From positions 32,756-96,755 of the forward strand of contig NZ_JAGGOO010000061.1 in the NCBI RefSeq assembly GCF_018614415.1: DNA of 64,000 nt, written 5' to 3'. Shown one piece after another: positions 1 through 9,075 of the stretch. The DNA comes from Streptomyces sp. ISL-12. Its GTDB lineage: Bacteria > Actinomycetota > Actinomycetes > Streptomycetales > Streptomycetaceae. A program made the position numbers and the translations under genes. The notes under the pieces were generated by a model. That model was given only the letters and a program-made list of their open reading frames with translations. It searched no databases and was not told the origin of the DNA. Every line of letters begins with the position of its first letter. Position 1 is the first letter of the stretch.

Positions 1-1
1 C

Positions 2-397
2 CCGGCGTACGAGCTGACGGCGTCGGTGCCCAGGGCCGGGCTCCATCTGGTGCTGCGGCGCACCGCGTCCGTGCTCGCCGTGGTCGTCCCCGCCCTGCTG
101 GGCGCCGGCCTGCTGACGGGGGTGCCGGGCGTGACGGCCGCGCAGTGGCTGCTGCCCTGTCTGGCCTTCACGGTGACGACCCTGGCGCTCGGCGGTGTCG
201 TCGGGGTGTCCCGGGCCGCCGTCGCGCTGGTGGCCGTATGGGCCGCCGTGGTCCTCGCGCCGACCCTCGCCGCGAGCCGCGCGACCTTCGTTCTGCAGAC
301 GGGCGGCCTGCCGGTGTGGGGGCTGGTCTGCGCGCTCGGCATCGGTGTCGTGATCGCCCGCAGAGGCGCGTACTCCGTGCTGGCAACCCATCGTTGA
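2..397 (+). CDS. 3' part of a membrane protein of an ABC exporter operon
   Basis: The reading frame is open from the first bases, so the gene begins before the window. The visible 131 residues contain about four hydrophobic segments and a basic tail ending ARRGAYSVLATHR, so this is an integral membrane C-terminus. It lies 30 bp before an ABC ATPase and two membrane proteins on the same strand and is probably the first visible member of that operon. Similar Streptomyces operons carry a zinc-finger anti-sigma-like membrane protein here, but the zinc-finger part would lie outside the window, so that identity is inference. Confidence 0.6.
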   Translation, partial: PAYELTASVPRAGLHLVLRRTASVLAVVVPALLGAGLLTGVPGVTAAQWLLPCLAFTVTTLALGGVVGVSRAAVALVAVWAAVVLAPTLAASRATFVLQTGGLPVWGLVCALGIGVVIARRGAYSVLATHR

Positions 398-427
398 CCC
401 TCGTTGATCCTCGGAAAGGACCACCAC

Positions 428-1255
428 ATGACGTCCGCGGTGAGCGCGGCCGACCTCGCGCCGACGCCCTACGCCTGGGAGATCCGGGCCACCGGGCTGC
501 GGGTCAGGGCGGGCCGGAAACGGATGGCCGTCGACGGCCTCGACCTGTCGCTGGGCACCGGCGTGCACGGCCTCCTCGGCCCCAACGGGGCGGGCAAGAC
601 CACCCTCATCCGCGCGCTGGCGACCGTACTGCGGCCCGCCGGGGGCTCCTTGGAGCTGCTCGGCCGGCCCGTGAGCGGCACGAGCGGCGCGGGCGGCACT
701 GGCGAGCAGCGTGCGCTGCGCCGCCGGATCGGCTATCTGCCGCAGGAGTTCGGGTACTACAAGCGCTTCACCGTGCGCGAGTTCGTCGAGTACATGGCGT
801 GGCTGAAGGAGGTGCCCAAGGCGGAGATCCCGGCGGCGGTGCAGCGTGCCGTGGAGCGGGTGGGCCTGGCGGACCGCGCCGATTCCCGGCTGAAGACACT
901 GTCGGGCGGCATGGTGCGGCGGGTTGGCATCGCCCAGGCCGTCGTCAACGATCCGGCGGTCCTGCTGCTGGACGAGCCGACGGCCGGCCTCGACCCGGCG
1001 CAGCGGCTGCGCTTCCGCGAGCTGTTGCAGGAACTGGGCACGGACACCTGTGTGGTCGTCTCGACGCACCTGGTCGAGGATGTCGCCGCCGCCTGCAACG
1101 ACGTGGTGCTCTTCGCCGAGGGCCGGCTGGTCTTCCAGGGCACCCCGGACCAACTGGCCGCGGCGGGCGGCCCGGAGCACGTGGGCGACAGTCCGCTGGA
1201 GCGCGGCTACTCGGCGCTGCTGCTGGCCCCCGAGCGGGAGAGGGGCACCTGGTGA
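428..1255 (+). CDS. ABC transporter ATP-binding protein
   Basis: This 275-residue protein is the ATP-hydrolysing subunit of an ABC exporter. It shows Walker A GPNGAGKTT, a Q-loop in YLPQEFGYY, signature LSGGMVRRVGIAQ, Walker B LLLDEPTAGLD and a switch histidine in STHLVED, all in the expected order. The ATG at 428 is preceded by GGAAAGGA at a good distance and is preferred over an in-frame TTG at 404 that has no ribosome site. Its stop overlaps the GTG of the next gene (GTGA), so ATPase and permease are translationally coupled. The substrate cannot be read from sequence. Confidence 0.93.
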   Translation: MTSAVSAADLAPTPYAWEIRATGLRVRAGRKRMAVDGLDLSLGTGVHGLLGPNGAGKTTLIRALATVLRPAGGSLELLGRPVSGTSGAGGTGEQRALRRRIGYLPQEFGYYKRFTVREFVEYMAWLKEVPKAEIPAAVQRAVERVGLADRADSRLKTLSGGMVRRVGIAQAVVNDPAVLLLDEPTAGLDPAQRLRFRELLQELGTDTCVVVSTHLVEDVAAACNDVVLFAEGRLVFQGTPDQLAAAGGPEHVGDSPLERGYSALLLAPERERGTW

Positions 1256-2652
1256 ACATCCGTGTCCTGCGCACCGAGCTGCGGCGCTCCGTCGCCCCGT
1301 GGGCCGGGACCGTGGTCCTGACGTCCGCGCTGGCGTTCCTGTACCTCGTCGACGGCGCGTGGTGGCGGGGCAGTACGGCGTGGACGGCCCAGTGGACGTC
1401 CCTGGCCCTGTGGACCCGCGGCCTGCTGTTCTACCTGTGGCCGCTCACCGTGGGGCTCGGGGCGCTGCAGGGCCTGCGCGATCACCGCTCCAGGATGACC
1501 GAGCTGCTGACGAGCACCCCGAGGCCCGCCCGGCACCGCGCCGCCGCGCTGACCGGTGCGACGGCCCTCACCCTGGCCGCGGCCTTCGCGCTCCTCGTCC
1601 TGGTGGGCGCCGTCCAGGTGATCGCCGGCTCCGGGTACCCGCACCTCGGATGGCTGCCGGTCTCGCTGGTGGGGGCGCTCTTCCTGGTCGCGGGTGCCGT
1701 ACTGGGCATGGGCGCCGGGCGGGCCCTGCCGTCCGCGCTCACCCCGCCCGCGCTGGCCATGGGCGCCTTCGTGTTCACCGCCCTCCTCCAGTCGACGCTG
1801 GGCCGCACGGAGACGACCACGGCGGACGGGTACCCGGCCACGGAGCCGAACCGGCTCTCCCTGCTGTCACCGGCGGTGCAGGAGGTGCGCGACGTACTCG
1901 TCACGCTCTCCGTGCCCGTGCACGTCGGGCAGACGGTCTGGCTGCTCGGCATGGCCGCGACCGGCTTCGCGCTGCTGGTCGCCGCGACCCCGCGCGGCCG
2001 GCTGACCGCCCTGGTCCCCGTCGTGGCGGGCGCGGCGCTCGCCCTGCTCGTCCTGCCCTCCGACCCGCGCCGGATGTACGTCGTCGACGAGGCCGCCGCG
2101 GAGCTGGTGTGCGACGGCCCGGTGTGTGTCTCCCGGGCGCACCAGGCCCGGCTGGCCGGTCTGGTGGGTCCCGGCGAGGAGGCGCTGCGGCTGCTGCGCG
2201 GCGCCCTGGGCGACCGGGCGCCGGTCTCGGTCCGGGAGGACACCGCCGTACTGCCGGACGGCACGCTGCCGCGGTGGTCCCGCACGACCGTGCTGTTCGA
2301 CTTCGACGACGACGTCGTCGCCGCCGCCTCGACGGACCGGGAGCTGACCCGGGCCCTGGTCGCCAAGGGCATGGTGCCGGGGTGCGCCCCGGCCGGCTGG
2401 AGCCGCTTCGGGCGGGAGACGTTCGCGCGGACCGCCGCGGTGGGCTGGGTCCTCGGGGATCTCCGGGCGCTTCCCGGTAACGGCCCGGCGAGCATGCGCC
2501 ACGAGGCCGACGCCGAGGCCCGCCCGGTGTGGAAGGAACTCACGGCGCTGCCGCGGGCCGAGCAGCTCTCGCGGATCGAGGCGATGCGCGCCGCCGCGTT
2601 CTCCTGCGAGGGCGACGCGTTCGACGCGCTGACCGGTGGTGCGTCCCGGTGA
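1252..2652 (+). CDS. ABC transporter membrane protein
   Basis: This 466-residue membrane protein has about six hydrophobic segments in the first two thirds (for example the runs near LTSALAFLYLV, ATALTLAAAFALLVLVG and VPVVAGAALALLVLP). A soluble C-terminal region of about 190 residues follows and contains two cysteines spaced as LVCDGPVCVS. The GTG at 1252 overlaps the ATPase stop, which fixes the start. The stop in turn overlaps the next GTG at 2649. It is probably the permease, with the tail likely extracytoplasmic. The family is not one I can name with certainty. Confidence 0.8.
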   Translation: MNIRVLRTELRRSVAPWAGTVVLTSALAFLYLVDGAWWRGSTAWTAQWTSLALWTRGLLFYLWPLTVGLGALQGLRDHRSRMTELLTSTPRPARHRAAALTGATALTLAAAFALLVLVGAVQVIAGSGYPHLGWLPVSLVGALFLVAGAVLGMGAGRALPSALTPPALAMGAFVFTALLQSTLGRTETTTADGYPATEPNRLSLLSPAVQEVRDVLVTLSVPVHVGQTVWLLGMAATGFALLVAATPRGRLTALVPVVAGAALALLVLPSDPRRMYVVDEAAAELVCDGPVCVSRAHQARLAGLVGPGEEALRLLRGALGDRAPVSVREDTAVLPDGTLPRWSRTTVLFDFDDDVVAAASTDRELTRALVAKGMVPGCAPAGWSRFGRETFARTAAVGWVLGDLRALPGNGPASMRHEADAEARPVWKELTALPRAEQLSRIEAMRAAAFSCEGDAFDALTGGASR

Positions 2653-3395
2653 GACGGCTGACGGGGCCCGCGCGACGGCTGACGCGGCACGCGGGACGGC
2701 TGGCCCCGTACGCGGGACGGCTGACGCGGTACACGGGCAGGCTGACCCCGTACACGGGACGGCTGACCCCGTACGCGCGACAGCTGACCCCGTACGCCCC
2801 GTGGCCGGCGCTGTACGCGCGCTCGCGGCAGGTGCCCGCGTCGCTCGCCGTGGTGGTGACCGGCGCGGTGGTGGTGGGGGCACTGGCCCGGGGCGGGGCC
2901 GGGGAGCAGGGTGATCCCCGGCTTCCCGCGCTGGTCCTCGCCCTGGGGGTGATGGCCGCGTCGGTCGGGCTGAGCGGGCAGGACCTCGCGCTGGACCGCA
3001 CGGCCGCGGTCCGCTGGGCGCCCCGCAGAGCGGCGCACGTGCTGCTGGCCGGCGCGGTGGTCGCCGCGGTCGTCGGCGTGGTGGCCGGCACCGTGCTGCC
3101 GGACGTGCGGACGGCGGGCGGGGAGCAGGCCACCGCCGCGTTCGTCGTCCGGGACGCCGCCGGCCTGATGGGCCTGGCCGCCCTGGGCGCGGCGCTCGCG
3201 GGCGGACGGTACGCGTGGACACTGCCGTTCGCCTGGCTCTCGTTCGCGTTCTTCGCCCCGCCCGCCACGAGCACGCCGACGCGGGTGGCGACCTGGCTGC
3301 TGCTGCCGCCCGGCACACCCGCGGGCACCTGGACGGCCCTGGCCCTCGCGGTCACCGGCACCGCGGCCTACGCCGTCGCGGGACCGCGGCGGTGA
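2649..3395 (+). CDS. membrane protein of the ABC operon with N-terminal heptad tandem repeat
   Basis: The 248-residue product starts at GTG 2649, overlapping the previous stop (GTGA). Residues 3 to about 51 are seven tandem copies of a 7-residue unit with consensus RLTPYxG, followed by a membrane domain with about six hydrophobic segments. The C-terminus ends at AGPRR. As the third coupled membrane-associated gene it is likely a second permease or accessory subunit. The repeat is very basic and would sit in the cytoplasm ahead of the first membrane span. Such a repeat is not a known feature of ABC permeases and its function is unknown. Confidence 0.7.
   Translation: MRRLTGPARRLTRHAGRLAPYAGRLTRYTGRLTPYTGRLTPYARQLTPYAPWPALYARSRQVPASLAVVVTGAVVVGALARGGAGEQGDPRLPALVLALGVMAASVGLSGQDLALDRTAAVRWAPRRAAHVLLAGAVVAAVVGVVAGTVLPDVRTAGGEQATAAFVVRDAAGLMGLAALGAALAGGRYAWTLPFAWLSFAFFAPPATSTPTRVATWLLLPPGTPAGTWTALALAVTGTAAYAVAGPRR
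2655..2801 (+). repeat. seven in-frame 21-bp tandem repeats
   Basis: Seven consecutive 21-bp units fill this span, each beginning CGGCTGAC or a close variant (the fifth AGGCTGAC, the seventh CAGCTGAC) and containing a central CCCCGTACGC-like core. They encode RLTxxAG-type heptads at the start of the membrane protein gene. Units diverge at several positions, so the array is not a recent perfect expansion. Confidence 0.9.
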
Positions 3396-3558
3396 CGTCC
3401 GGCGCCGCTGCCCCGCTGTCCGTGTCCGCGATCTCCCCCGGAACTGTCCGTGATCCGTAACGGACGCATCCCCTCGCCGCCTTCCCTCGTCCTGTCAGGT
3501 GATCACGGAACGACCGGAGATCGACGGGCACGGGGAACCACGGGAGAGCGGGGCGGGC

Positions 3559-4329
3559 ATGGCACGGCACAACGGCGGGCGGCGCTGGTACGGCAAGGTG
3601 TTCGGGGCGGCGCTCGGGGTGACGTTGCTCGCCGCCGGCGCCTCGGTGTGGACCGCGCAGGCCGGCTCCGCGGGCGGCGCCTCCCCGAAGGCGACCGCGT
3701 CGGCCACGCCGGCCGGCGTCGAGCCGGTCCCGGTGACCATCGCGCACGCCTCGGACGCGGGGGCGCGCGGCGTCAACATCACCATCGACGACGGCCCGGA
3801 CCCGGTGTGGACCCCCCAAGTCCTCGACATACTGCGGGAGTACGGGGTGAAGGCCACGTTCTGCATGGTGGGCACGCAGGCCGAGGCCTACCCGGACCTC
3901 GTGAAGCAGGTCGTCGCGGAGGGGCACCGGCTGTGCGACCACACCGTGTCGCACGACACCGCCATGGACCAGAAGACCCCGGCCTACCGGGCGAAGGAGA
4001 TCCTCGACGCCGAACGCATGATCACCGAGGCGTCCGGGGGCGTACGGCCGCTGTACTACCGCGCCCCCGGCGGCGCCTTCACCCCCGACAGCCGCAAGCT
4101 CGCCGCCTCCCGGGGCATGCGCCCGCTGGGCTGGAACGTCGACACCAAGGACTGGGAACTGCCGGGCGCGGACGCCATCGTCGCCACCGTCGAGCAGCAG
4201 CTCTCCAACGGGCCGACGCTCCTCTTCCACGACGCCGGCGGCGACCGCGCCCAGACCGTCGAGGCGCTGCGCCGCGTCCTGCCCTGGCTCAAGGAGCAGG
4301 GGTACTCGTTCGGCTTCCCGGTGCGCTGA
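3559..4329 (+). CDS. secreted polysaccharide deacetylase (NodB domain)
   Basis: The 256-residue protein carries an N-terminal membrane-targeting segment (KVFGAALGVTLLAAGAS) and then a NodB homology domain of carbohydrate esterase family 4. All motifs are present: TIDDGPD with the metal-binding second Asp, HTVSHD with the two metal-binding His, RAPGG, the DTKDW motif and LLFHD with the catalytic His. It should remove N- or O-acetyl groups from cell-wall or extracellular polysaccharide outside the membrane. ATG 3559 has GGGAGAGCGG upstream. An in-frame GTG at 3499 lacks a ribosome site and would bury the signal segment. It is a single gene, not coupled to the ABC operon. Confidence 0.92.
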   Translation: MARHNGGRRWYGKVFGAALGVTLLAAGASVWTAQAGSAGGASPKATASATPAGVEPVPVTIAHASDAGARGVNITIDDGPDPVWTPQVLDILREYGVKATFCMVGTQAEAYPDLVKQVVAEGHRLCDHTVSHDTAMDQKTPAYRAKEILDAERMITEASGGVRPLYYRAPGGAFTPDSRKLAASRGMRPLGWNVDTKDWELPGADAIVATVEQQLSNGPTLLFHDAGGDRAQTVEALRRVLPWLKEQGYSFGFPVR

Positions 4330-4357
4330 GCCGCGTCCCGGGGGCCTCGGTCCGGCT

Positions 4358-5026
4358 TCAGTCCCCGGCCGCGAGTTCCTTGAGCGCGACGTTGAGTTCG
4401 AGCACGTTCACCCGGGGCTCGCCGAGGAAGCCGAGGGTGCGGCCCTCGGTGTGCGCGGCGACCAGGTCCCGGACCCGGGCGGCGGACAGCCCGTTGCGCT
4501 CGGCGACCCGGTGGACCTGGAGCTGCGCGTACTCCGGGGAGATGTGCGGGTCCAGGCCGGAGCCGGAGGAGGTGACCGCGTCGGCGGGTACGTCGGCGGG
4601 GTCGACGGTGTGGCCGGGTACGGAGTTGTCCTCGACGACGGCGGCCCGCGCGGCCCTGACCCACGCGACCAGTTCGGCGTTGTCGGCGGAGCGGTTGGTG
4701 GCGCCGGAGAGGATCAGCTCGTACTGGGTGTTGACGCTGTTGGCGCCCAGTCCGTTGGCCGGCCGGCCCTGGAACCACGTGAGGTCGGGCTCCGGAGTCT
4801 CCTGACCGTCCTTCAGCGGCAGGTTGTACGCCTGCCCGATCAGCGACGAGCCGACGACCCGGCCGCCCGACTCGGTCTCGGAGCCGTTCGCCCGGCCGGG
4901 GAACAGGCCCTGGGCGATGCCGGTGACGGCCAGCGGGTAGACGATGCCGGTGACCACGGTCAGCACGAGGAGGGCGCGCAGGCCCGCCCCGAGCAGCCGG
5001 GCGGTGGTGGTGACGGAGGTGTTCAT
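4358..5026 (-). CDS. kdpC: potassium-transporting ATPase subunit KdpC
   Basis: KdpC is the 222-residue, single-span inner-membrane subunit that stabilises the KdpFABC high-affinity potassium pump. The N-terminal span (ALLVLTVVTGIVYPLAVTGIAQGLF region) is followed by the conserved motifs GSSLIGQ, FQGRPS-like FQGRPAN, SGSGLDPHISP and the C-terminal NVLELNVAL. Length is slightly above the usual ~190-200 residues. The ATG at 5026 lies 5 bp after the kdpB stop, so it is the last gene of the leftward kdp operon. Confidence 0.97.
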   Translation of the reverse strand: MNTSVTTTARLLGAGLRALLVLTVVTGIVYPLAVTGIAQGLFPGRANGSETESGGRVVGSSLIGQAYNLPLKDGQETPEPDLTWFQGRPANGLGANSVNTQYELILSGATNRSADNAELVAWVRAARAAVVEDNSVPGHTVDPADVPADAVTSSGSGLDPHISPEYAQLQVHRVAERNGLSAARVRDLVAAHTEGRTLGFLGEPRVNVLELNVALKELAAGD

Positions 5027-5031
5027 GGCGT

Positions 5032-7158
5032 TCAGCCGATCCCGGGGATGAGCGAGACGATCAGGTCGATGAGCTTGATGCCGACGAACGGGGCGACCAG
5101 CCCGCCCAGCCCGTAGACGGCGAGGTTGCGGCGGAGCAGCTGGTCGGCGCCGGCCGGCCGGTAGCGCACCCCCTTCAGGGCGAGCGGCACCAGCACGACG
5201 ATGATCAGCGCGTTGAAGATCACCGCCGACAGGATCGCGGAGTCCGGCGAGGACAGGCCCATGATGTTGAGCTTGTCCAGGCCCGGATAGACCGCCGCGA
5301 ACAGCGCCGGGATGATCGCGAAGTACTTGGCGACGTCGTTGGCGATGGAGAACGTGGTCAGCGCGCCCCGGGTGATAAGCAGCTGCTTGCCGATCTCGAC
5401 GATCTCGATCAGCTTGGTCGGGTCGGAGTCGAGGTCGACCATGTTGCCGGCCTCCTTGGCGGCCGACGTACCGGTGTTCATGGCCACGCCGACGTCGGCC
5501 TGGGCGAGGGCGGGCGCGTCGTTGGTGCCGTCGCCGGTCATCGCGACCAGCTTGCCGCCGGCCTGCTCCCGTTTGATCAGGGCCATCTTGTCCTCGGGGG
5601 TGGCCTCCGCGAGGAAGTCGTCGACGCCCGCCTCGTCGGCGATGGCCTTGGCGGTCAGGGGGTTGTCCCCCGTGATCATCACCGTCCGGATGCCCATGCG
5701 GCGCAGTTCGGCGAACCGTTCGCGCATGCCGTCCTTGACGACGTCCTTGAGGTGGACGACGCCCAGCACGCGGGCGCCGTCGGCGTCCTCGACCGCGACG
5801 AGCAGCGGGGTGCCGCCCGCCTCGGAGATCCGGGCGACGGTCGCCTCCGCGTCCTCGGCCACCGTGCCGCCGCGCTCCTGGACCCAGGCGATGACCGAAC
5901 CGGCCGCGCCCTTGCGGACCTTGCGGCCGTCCACGTCCACGCCGGACATCCGGGTCTGCGCGGTGAACTCGATCCACTCGGCGCCGGCCAGCTCCCCCTG
6001 GTGGCGTTCGCGCAGCCCGTACTTCTCCTTGGCGAGGACGACGACCGACCGGCCCTCGGGCGTCTCGTCGGCCAGCGAGGAGAGCTGGGCGGCGTCCGCC
6101 ACCTCGGCCTGTGTCGTCCCGCGCACGGGCACGAACTCGGCGGCCTGCCGGTTGCCCAGGGTGATCGTGCCGGTCTTGTCCAGCAGCAGCGTGGAGACGT
6201 CACCAGCGGCCTCCACCGCACGGCCCGACATGGCGAGCACGTTGCGCTGCACCAGACGGTCCATGCCCGCGATGCCGATCGCGGAGAGCAGGGCGCCGAT
6301 GGTGGTCGGGATCAGGCAGACCAGCAGCGCCACCAGCACGACCATCGTCAGCCGGGTGCCGGCGTGGTCCGCGAAGGACGGGAGCGTGGCGCAGGCCAGC
6401 AGGAAGACGACGGTCAGCGAGGCCAGCAGGATGTTCAGGGCGATCTCGTTGGGCGTCTTCTGCCGGGCCGCGCCCTCCACCAGGCCGATCATCCGGTCGA
6501 TGAAGGTCTCGCCGGGCCGGGTGGTGATCCGCACGACGACGCGGTCGGAGAGCACCCTCGTGCCGCCGGTGACGGCGGACCGGTCGCCGCCGGACTCGCG
6601 GATGACGGGCGCCGACTCACCGGTGATCGCCGACTCGTCGACGGACGCGACGCCCTCGACGACGTCGCCGTCCCCGGGTATGACGTCCCCGGCCTCGCAG
6701 ACGACCAGGTCGCCGACGGTGAGGTCGGTGCCGGGGACCGTGCTGCCGTCGACCCGCCGGGCCACCGTGTCGGTCTTGGCCCGGCGCAGGGTGTCGGCCT
6801 GCGCCTTGCCGCGGCCCTCGGCGACCGCCTCCGCCAGGTTGGCGAAGAGCACGGTCAGCCAGAGCCAGGCGCTGATCGTCCAGCCGAACCAGTCGCCGGG
6901 GTCGGTGAAGGAGAACACCGTGGTCAGCACGGACCCCACCAGCACCACGAACATCACGGGCGACTTCACCATCACCCGCGGGTCGAGCTTGCGGAAGGCG
7001 TCCGGCAGCGAGGTGACCAGTTGCCTGGGATCGAAGAGGCCCGCGCCCGCACGGCCGCCCCCTTCGGACGTACGGCCGCCGGGTGCGTCGCGGTGCGGCG
7101 CCCGGGCCGGAGTGGCTGTGGACATCGAGTCCTCGTGCTCCTGCGTGTCGGTGGTCAT
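5032..7158 (-). CDS. kdpB: potassium-transporting P-type ATPase subunit KdpB
   Basis: This 708-residue P-type ATPase energises potassium uptake. It has the phosphatase loop TGES, the phosphorylation site DKTGT (Asp about residue 327), the hinge motif GDGTNDAPAL and the conserved Ser-Asp membrane-motif neighbourhood. The ATG at 7158 overlaps the kdpA stop as ATGA, which supports this start. Compared with the E. coli enzyme it has a longer variable, Gly/Arg-rich N-terminus of about 20-25 residues before the conserved region begins at FDPRQLV. Confidence 0.97.
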   Translation of the reverse strand: MTTDTQEHEDSMSTATPARAPHRDAPGGRTSEGGGRAGAGLFDPRQLVTSLPDAFRKLDPRVMVKSPVMFVVLVGSVLTTVFSFTDPGDWFGWTISAWLWLTVLFANLAEAVAEGRGKAQADTLRRAKTDTVARRVDGSTVPGTDLTVGDLVVCEAGDVIPGDGDVVEGVASVDESAITGESAPVIRESGGDRSAVTGGTRVLSDRVVVRITTRPGETFIDRMIGLVEGAARQKTPNEIALNILLASLTVVFLLACATLPSFADHAGTRLTMVVLVALLVCLIPTTIGALLSAIGIAGMDRLVQRNVLAMSGRAVEAAGDVSTLLLDKTGTITLGNRQAAEFVPVRGTTQAEVADAAQLSSLADETPEGRSVVVLAKEKYGLRERHQGELAGAEWIEFTAQTRMSGVDVDGRKVRKGAAGSVIAWVQERGGTVAEDAEATVARISEAGGTPLLVAVEDADGARVLGVVHLKDVVKDGMRERFAELRRMGIRTVMITGDNPLTAKAIADEAGVDDFLAEATPEDKMALIKREQAGGKLVAMTGDGTNDAPALAQADVGVAMNTGTSAAKEAGNMVDLDSDPTKLIEIVEIGKQLLITRGALTTFSIANDVAKYFAIIPALFAAVYPGLDKLNIMGLSSPDSAILSAVIFNALIIVVLVPLALKGVRYRPAGADQLLRRNLAVYGLGGLVAPFVGIKLIDLIVSLIPGIG

Positions 7159-8819
7159 GCCGCCAGCCCCTCGGCGAGCGGGCCCAGCGCCAGCGCCGGG
7201 AAGTAGGTCAGACCGGTGATGATCAGAACGGCGCCCACCAGCAACCCCGTGAACAGGGGCTTCTCGGTGCGCAGGGTGCCCGCGGTGGCCGGCACCGGCC
7301 GCTGGGCGGCCAGCGAGCCGGCGAGCGCCAGGACGAACACCATCGGCAGGAAGCGGCCCAGCAGCATGGCGAGGCCCAGGGTCGTGTTGAACCACTGGGT
7401 GTCGGCGTTCAGGCCGGCGAAGGCCGAGCCGTTGTTGTTGGACGCGGAGGTGTAGGCGTACAGGATCTCGGAGAAGCCGTGCGCCCCGCTGTTGGTCATC
7501 GAGTCGCCCGGGGTGGGCAGGGCGACCGCCAGCGCGGTGCCGACCAGGACCAGCGCGGGGGTGACGAGGAGGTAGCAGGCGGCGTACTTGATCTCCCGGG
7601 TGCCGATCTTGCGGCCCAGGTACTCCGGCGTGCGCCCGACCATGAGCCCCGCGATGAACACCGCGATGACCGCCATGACCAGCATGCCGTAGAGCCCGGA
7701 GCCGACCCCGCCGGGGGCGATCTCGCCCAGCATCATGCCGAGCAGGGCGATGCCGCCGCCGAGGCCGGTGAACGACGAGTGAAAGGAGTCCACGGCGCCG
7801 GTGGAGGTCAGGGTGGTGGACACCGCGAACAGCGACGAGCCGCCGATGCCGAAGCGCAGCTCCTTGCCCTCCATCGCCCCGCCCGCGAGCTCCAGCGCCG
7901 GGCCGTGGTGGGCGGACTCGGTCCACATCATCAGGGCGACGAAGCCGGCCCAGATGGTGCCCATGGCCGCGAGGATCGCGTACCCCTGCCGCACCGAGCC
8001 GGCCATGACGCCGAAGGTCCGGGTCAGGGCGACCGGGATCAGCAGGATCAGGAAGATCTCGAAGAGGTTGGTGAAGGGGGTGGGGTTCTCGTAGGGGTGG
8101 GCGCTGTTGGCGTTGAAGTAGCCGCCGCCGTTGGTGCCCAGCTCCTTGATGGCCTCCTGCGAGGCGACCGCGCCGCCGTTCCACTGCTGCGTGCCGCCCG
8201 TGAACTGACCGACCTCGTGGATGCCGGAGAAGTTCTGGACGACGCCGCACGCCGCCAGCACCACCGCGGCCACGGCCGCGATCGGCACCAGGACGCGGAC
8301 CACCCCGCGCACCAGGTCGGCCCAGAAGTTGCCCAGCTCACCGGTGCGGGACCGGGCGAACCCGCGTACGAGGGCGACGGCGACGGCCATGCCGACGGCG
8401 GCCGAGACGAAGTTCTGCACGGCCAGACCGGCGGTCTGCACGACGTGGCCCATGGTCTGTTCGCCGTAGTACGACTGCCAGTTGGTGTTGGTCACGAAGG
8501 AGACGGCGGTGTTGAACGCCTGGTCCGGGTCGACGGAGGCGAACCCCAGCGAGCCGGGCAGCACGCCCTGGAGCCGCTGGAGCAGGTAGAGGAAGAGGAC
8601 ACCGGCCAGGGAGAAGGCGAGGACACCGCGCAGATACGCGGGCCAGCGCATCCGCGTGTCCGGGTCGGCACCGATGCCCTGGTAGATCCACTTCTCGACC
8701 CGCAGATGCCTGGGGGACGAGTAGACCCTGGCCATGTGATTGCCGAGGGGTATGTAGGCGAGCGCCAGCGCGGCGACGAGCGCGAGCGACTGGAGCACGC
8801 CGGCGAGGACGGGGCTCAT
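7155..8819 (-). CDS. kdpA: potassium-transporting ATPase subunit KdpA
   Basis: KdpA is the 554-residue, ten-span channel-like subunit that binds and translocates potassium. Selectivity-filter loops typical of the family are visible (SFVTNTNWQSY, GTNGGGYFNANSAHPYENP and the later NNNGSAFAG). The length matches the family. ATG 8819 starts 10 bp after the kdpF stop, and its own stop overlaps the kdpB start. Confidence 0.98.
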   Translation of the reverse strand: MSPVLAGVLQSLALVAALALAYIPLGNHMARVYSSPRHLRVEKWIYQGIGADPDTRMRWPAYLRGVLAFSLAGVLFLYLLQRLQGVLPGSLGFASVDPDQAFNTAVSFVTNTNWQSYYGEQTMGHVVQTAGLAVQNFVSAAVGMAVAVALVRGFARSRTGELGNFWADLVRGVVRVLVPIAAVAAVVLAACGVVQNFSGIHEVGQFTGGTQQWNGGAVASQEAIKELGTNGGGYFNANSAHPYENPTPFTNLFEIFLILLIPVALTRTFGVMAGSVRQGYAILAAMGTIWAGFVALMMWTESAHHGPALELAGGAMEGKELRFGIGGSSLFAVSTTLTSTGAVDSFHSSFTGLGGGIALLGMMLGEIAPGGVGSGLYGMLVMAVIAVFIAGLMVGRTPEYLGRKIGTREIKYAACYLLVTPALVLVGTALAVALPTPGDSMTNSGAHGFSEILYAYTSASNNNGSAFAGLNADTQWFNTTLGLAMLLGRFLPMVFVLALAGSLAAQRPVPATAGTLRTEKPLFTGLLVGAVLIITGLTYFPALALGPLAEGLAA

Positions 8820-8828
8820 GGGGCGCTC

Positions 8829-8918
8829 TCAGAACCTCTCCGGGTGGATCAGGGCGATGACGAGGTAACCGAGCAGGGAGACGGCCACGATGAGGCCGAC
8901 GACGTTCTCGACGGTCAC
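8829..8918 (-). CDS. kdpF: KdpF small subunit
   Basis: This 29-residue single-span peptide reads VTVENVVGLIVAVSLLGYLV followed by IALIHPERF. It matches the KdpF pattern of one hydrophobic helix ending in a His-Pro-Glu-Arg-Phe tail. KdpF stabilises the Kdp complex in the membrane. The GTG start overlaps the stop of the preceding small ORF (GTGA), and kdpA starts 10 bp further on. It is too short for most gene finders. Confidence 0.93.
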   Translation of the reverse strand: MTVENVVGLIVAVSLLGYLVIALIHPERF

Positions 8919-8998
8919 AGCTTCGTCACCCCCTTGGCGACGAGAGCCACGAGCGCGAACACCGCGATCGTGGTGACGACGAAGGCCACGTCGGCCAT
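8915..8998 (-). CDS. 27-residue membrane peptide at the head of the kdp operon
   Basis: A tiny ORF, MADVAFVVTTIAVFALVALV followed by AKGVTKL, begins at ATG 8998 with a clear TAGGAG ribosome site and overlaps the kdpF GTG by 4 bp. It is one predicted membrane helix with a short basic tail. Comparable hypothetical peptides precede kdpF in other actinobacteria, from memory, but their role is not established. The start signal and coupling make it very likely to be translated. Confidence 0.85.
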   Translation of the reverse strand: MADVAFVVTTIAVFALVALVAKGVTKL

Positions 8999-9075
8999 CG
9001 CGAGCTCCTAATGAGGTGCGGAGAAGAATCTGCCACGTCGAGGAAAGCCCCTCTGTGACCGGATTCGTACCGTCG

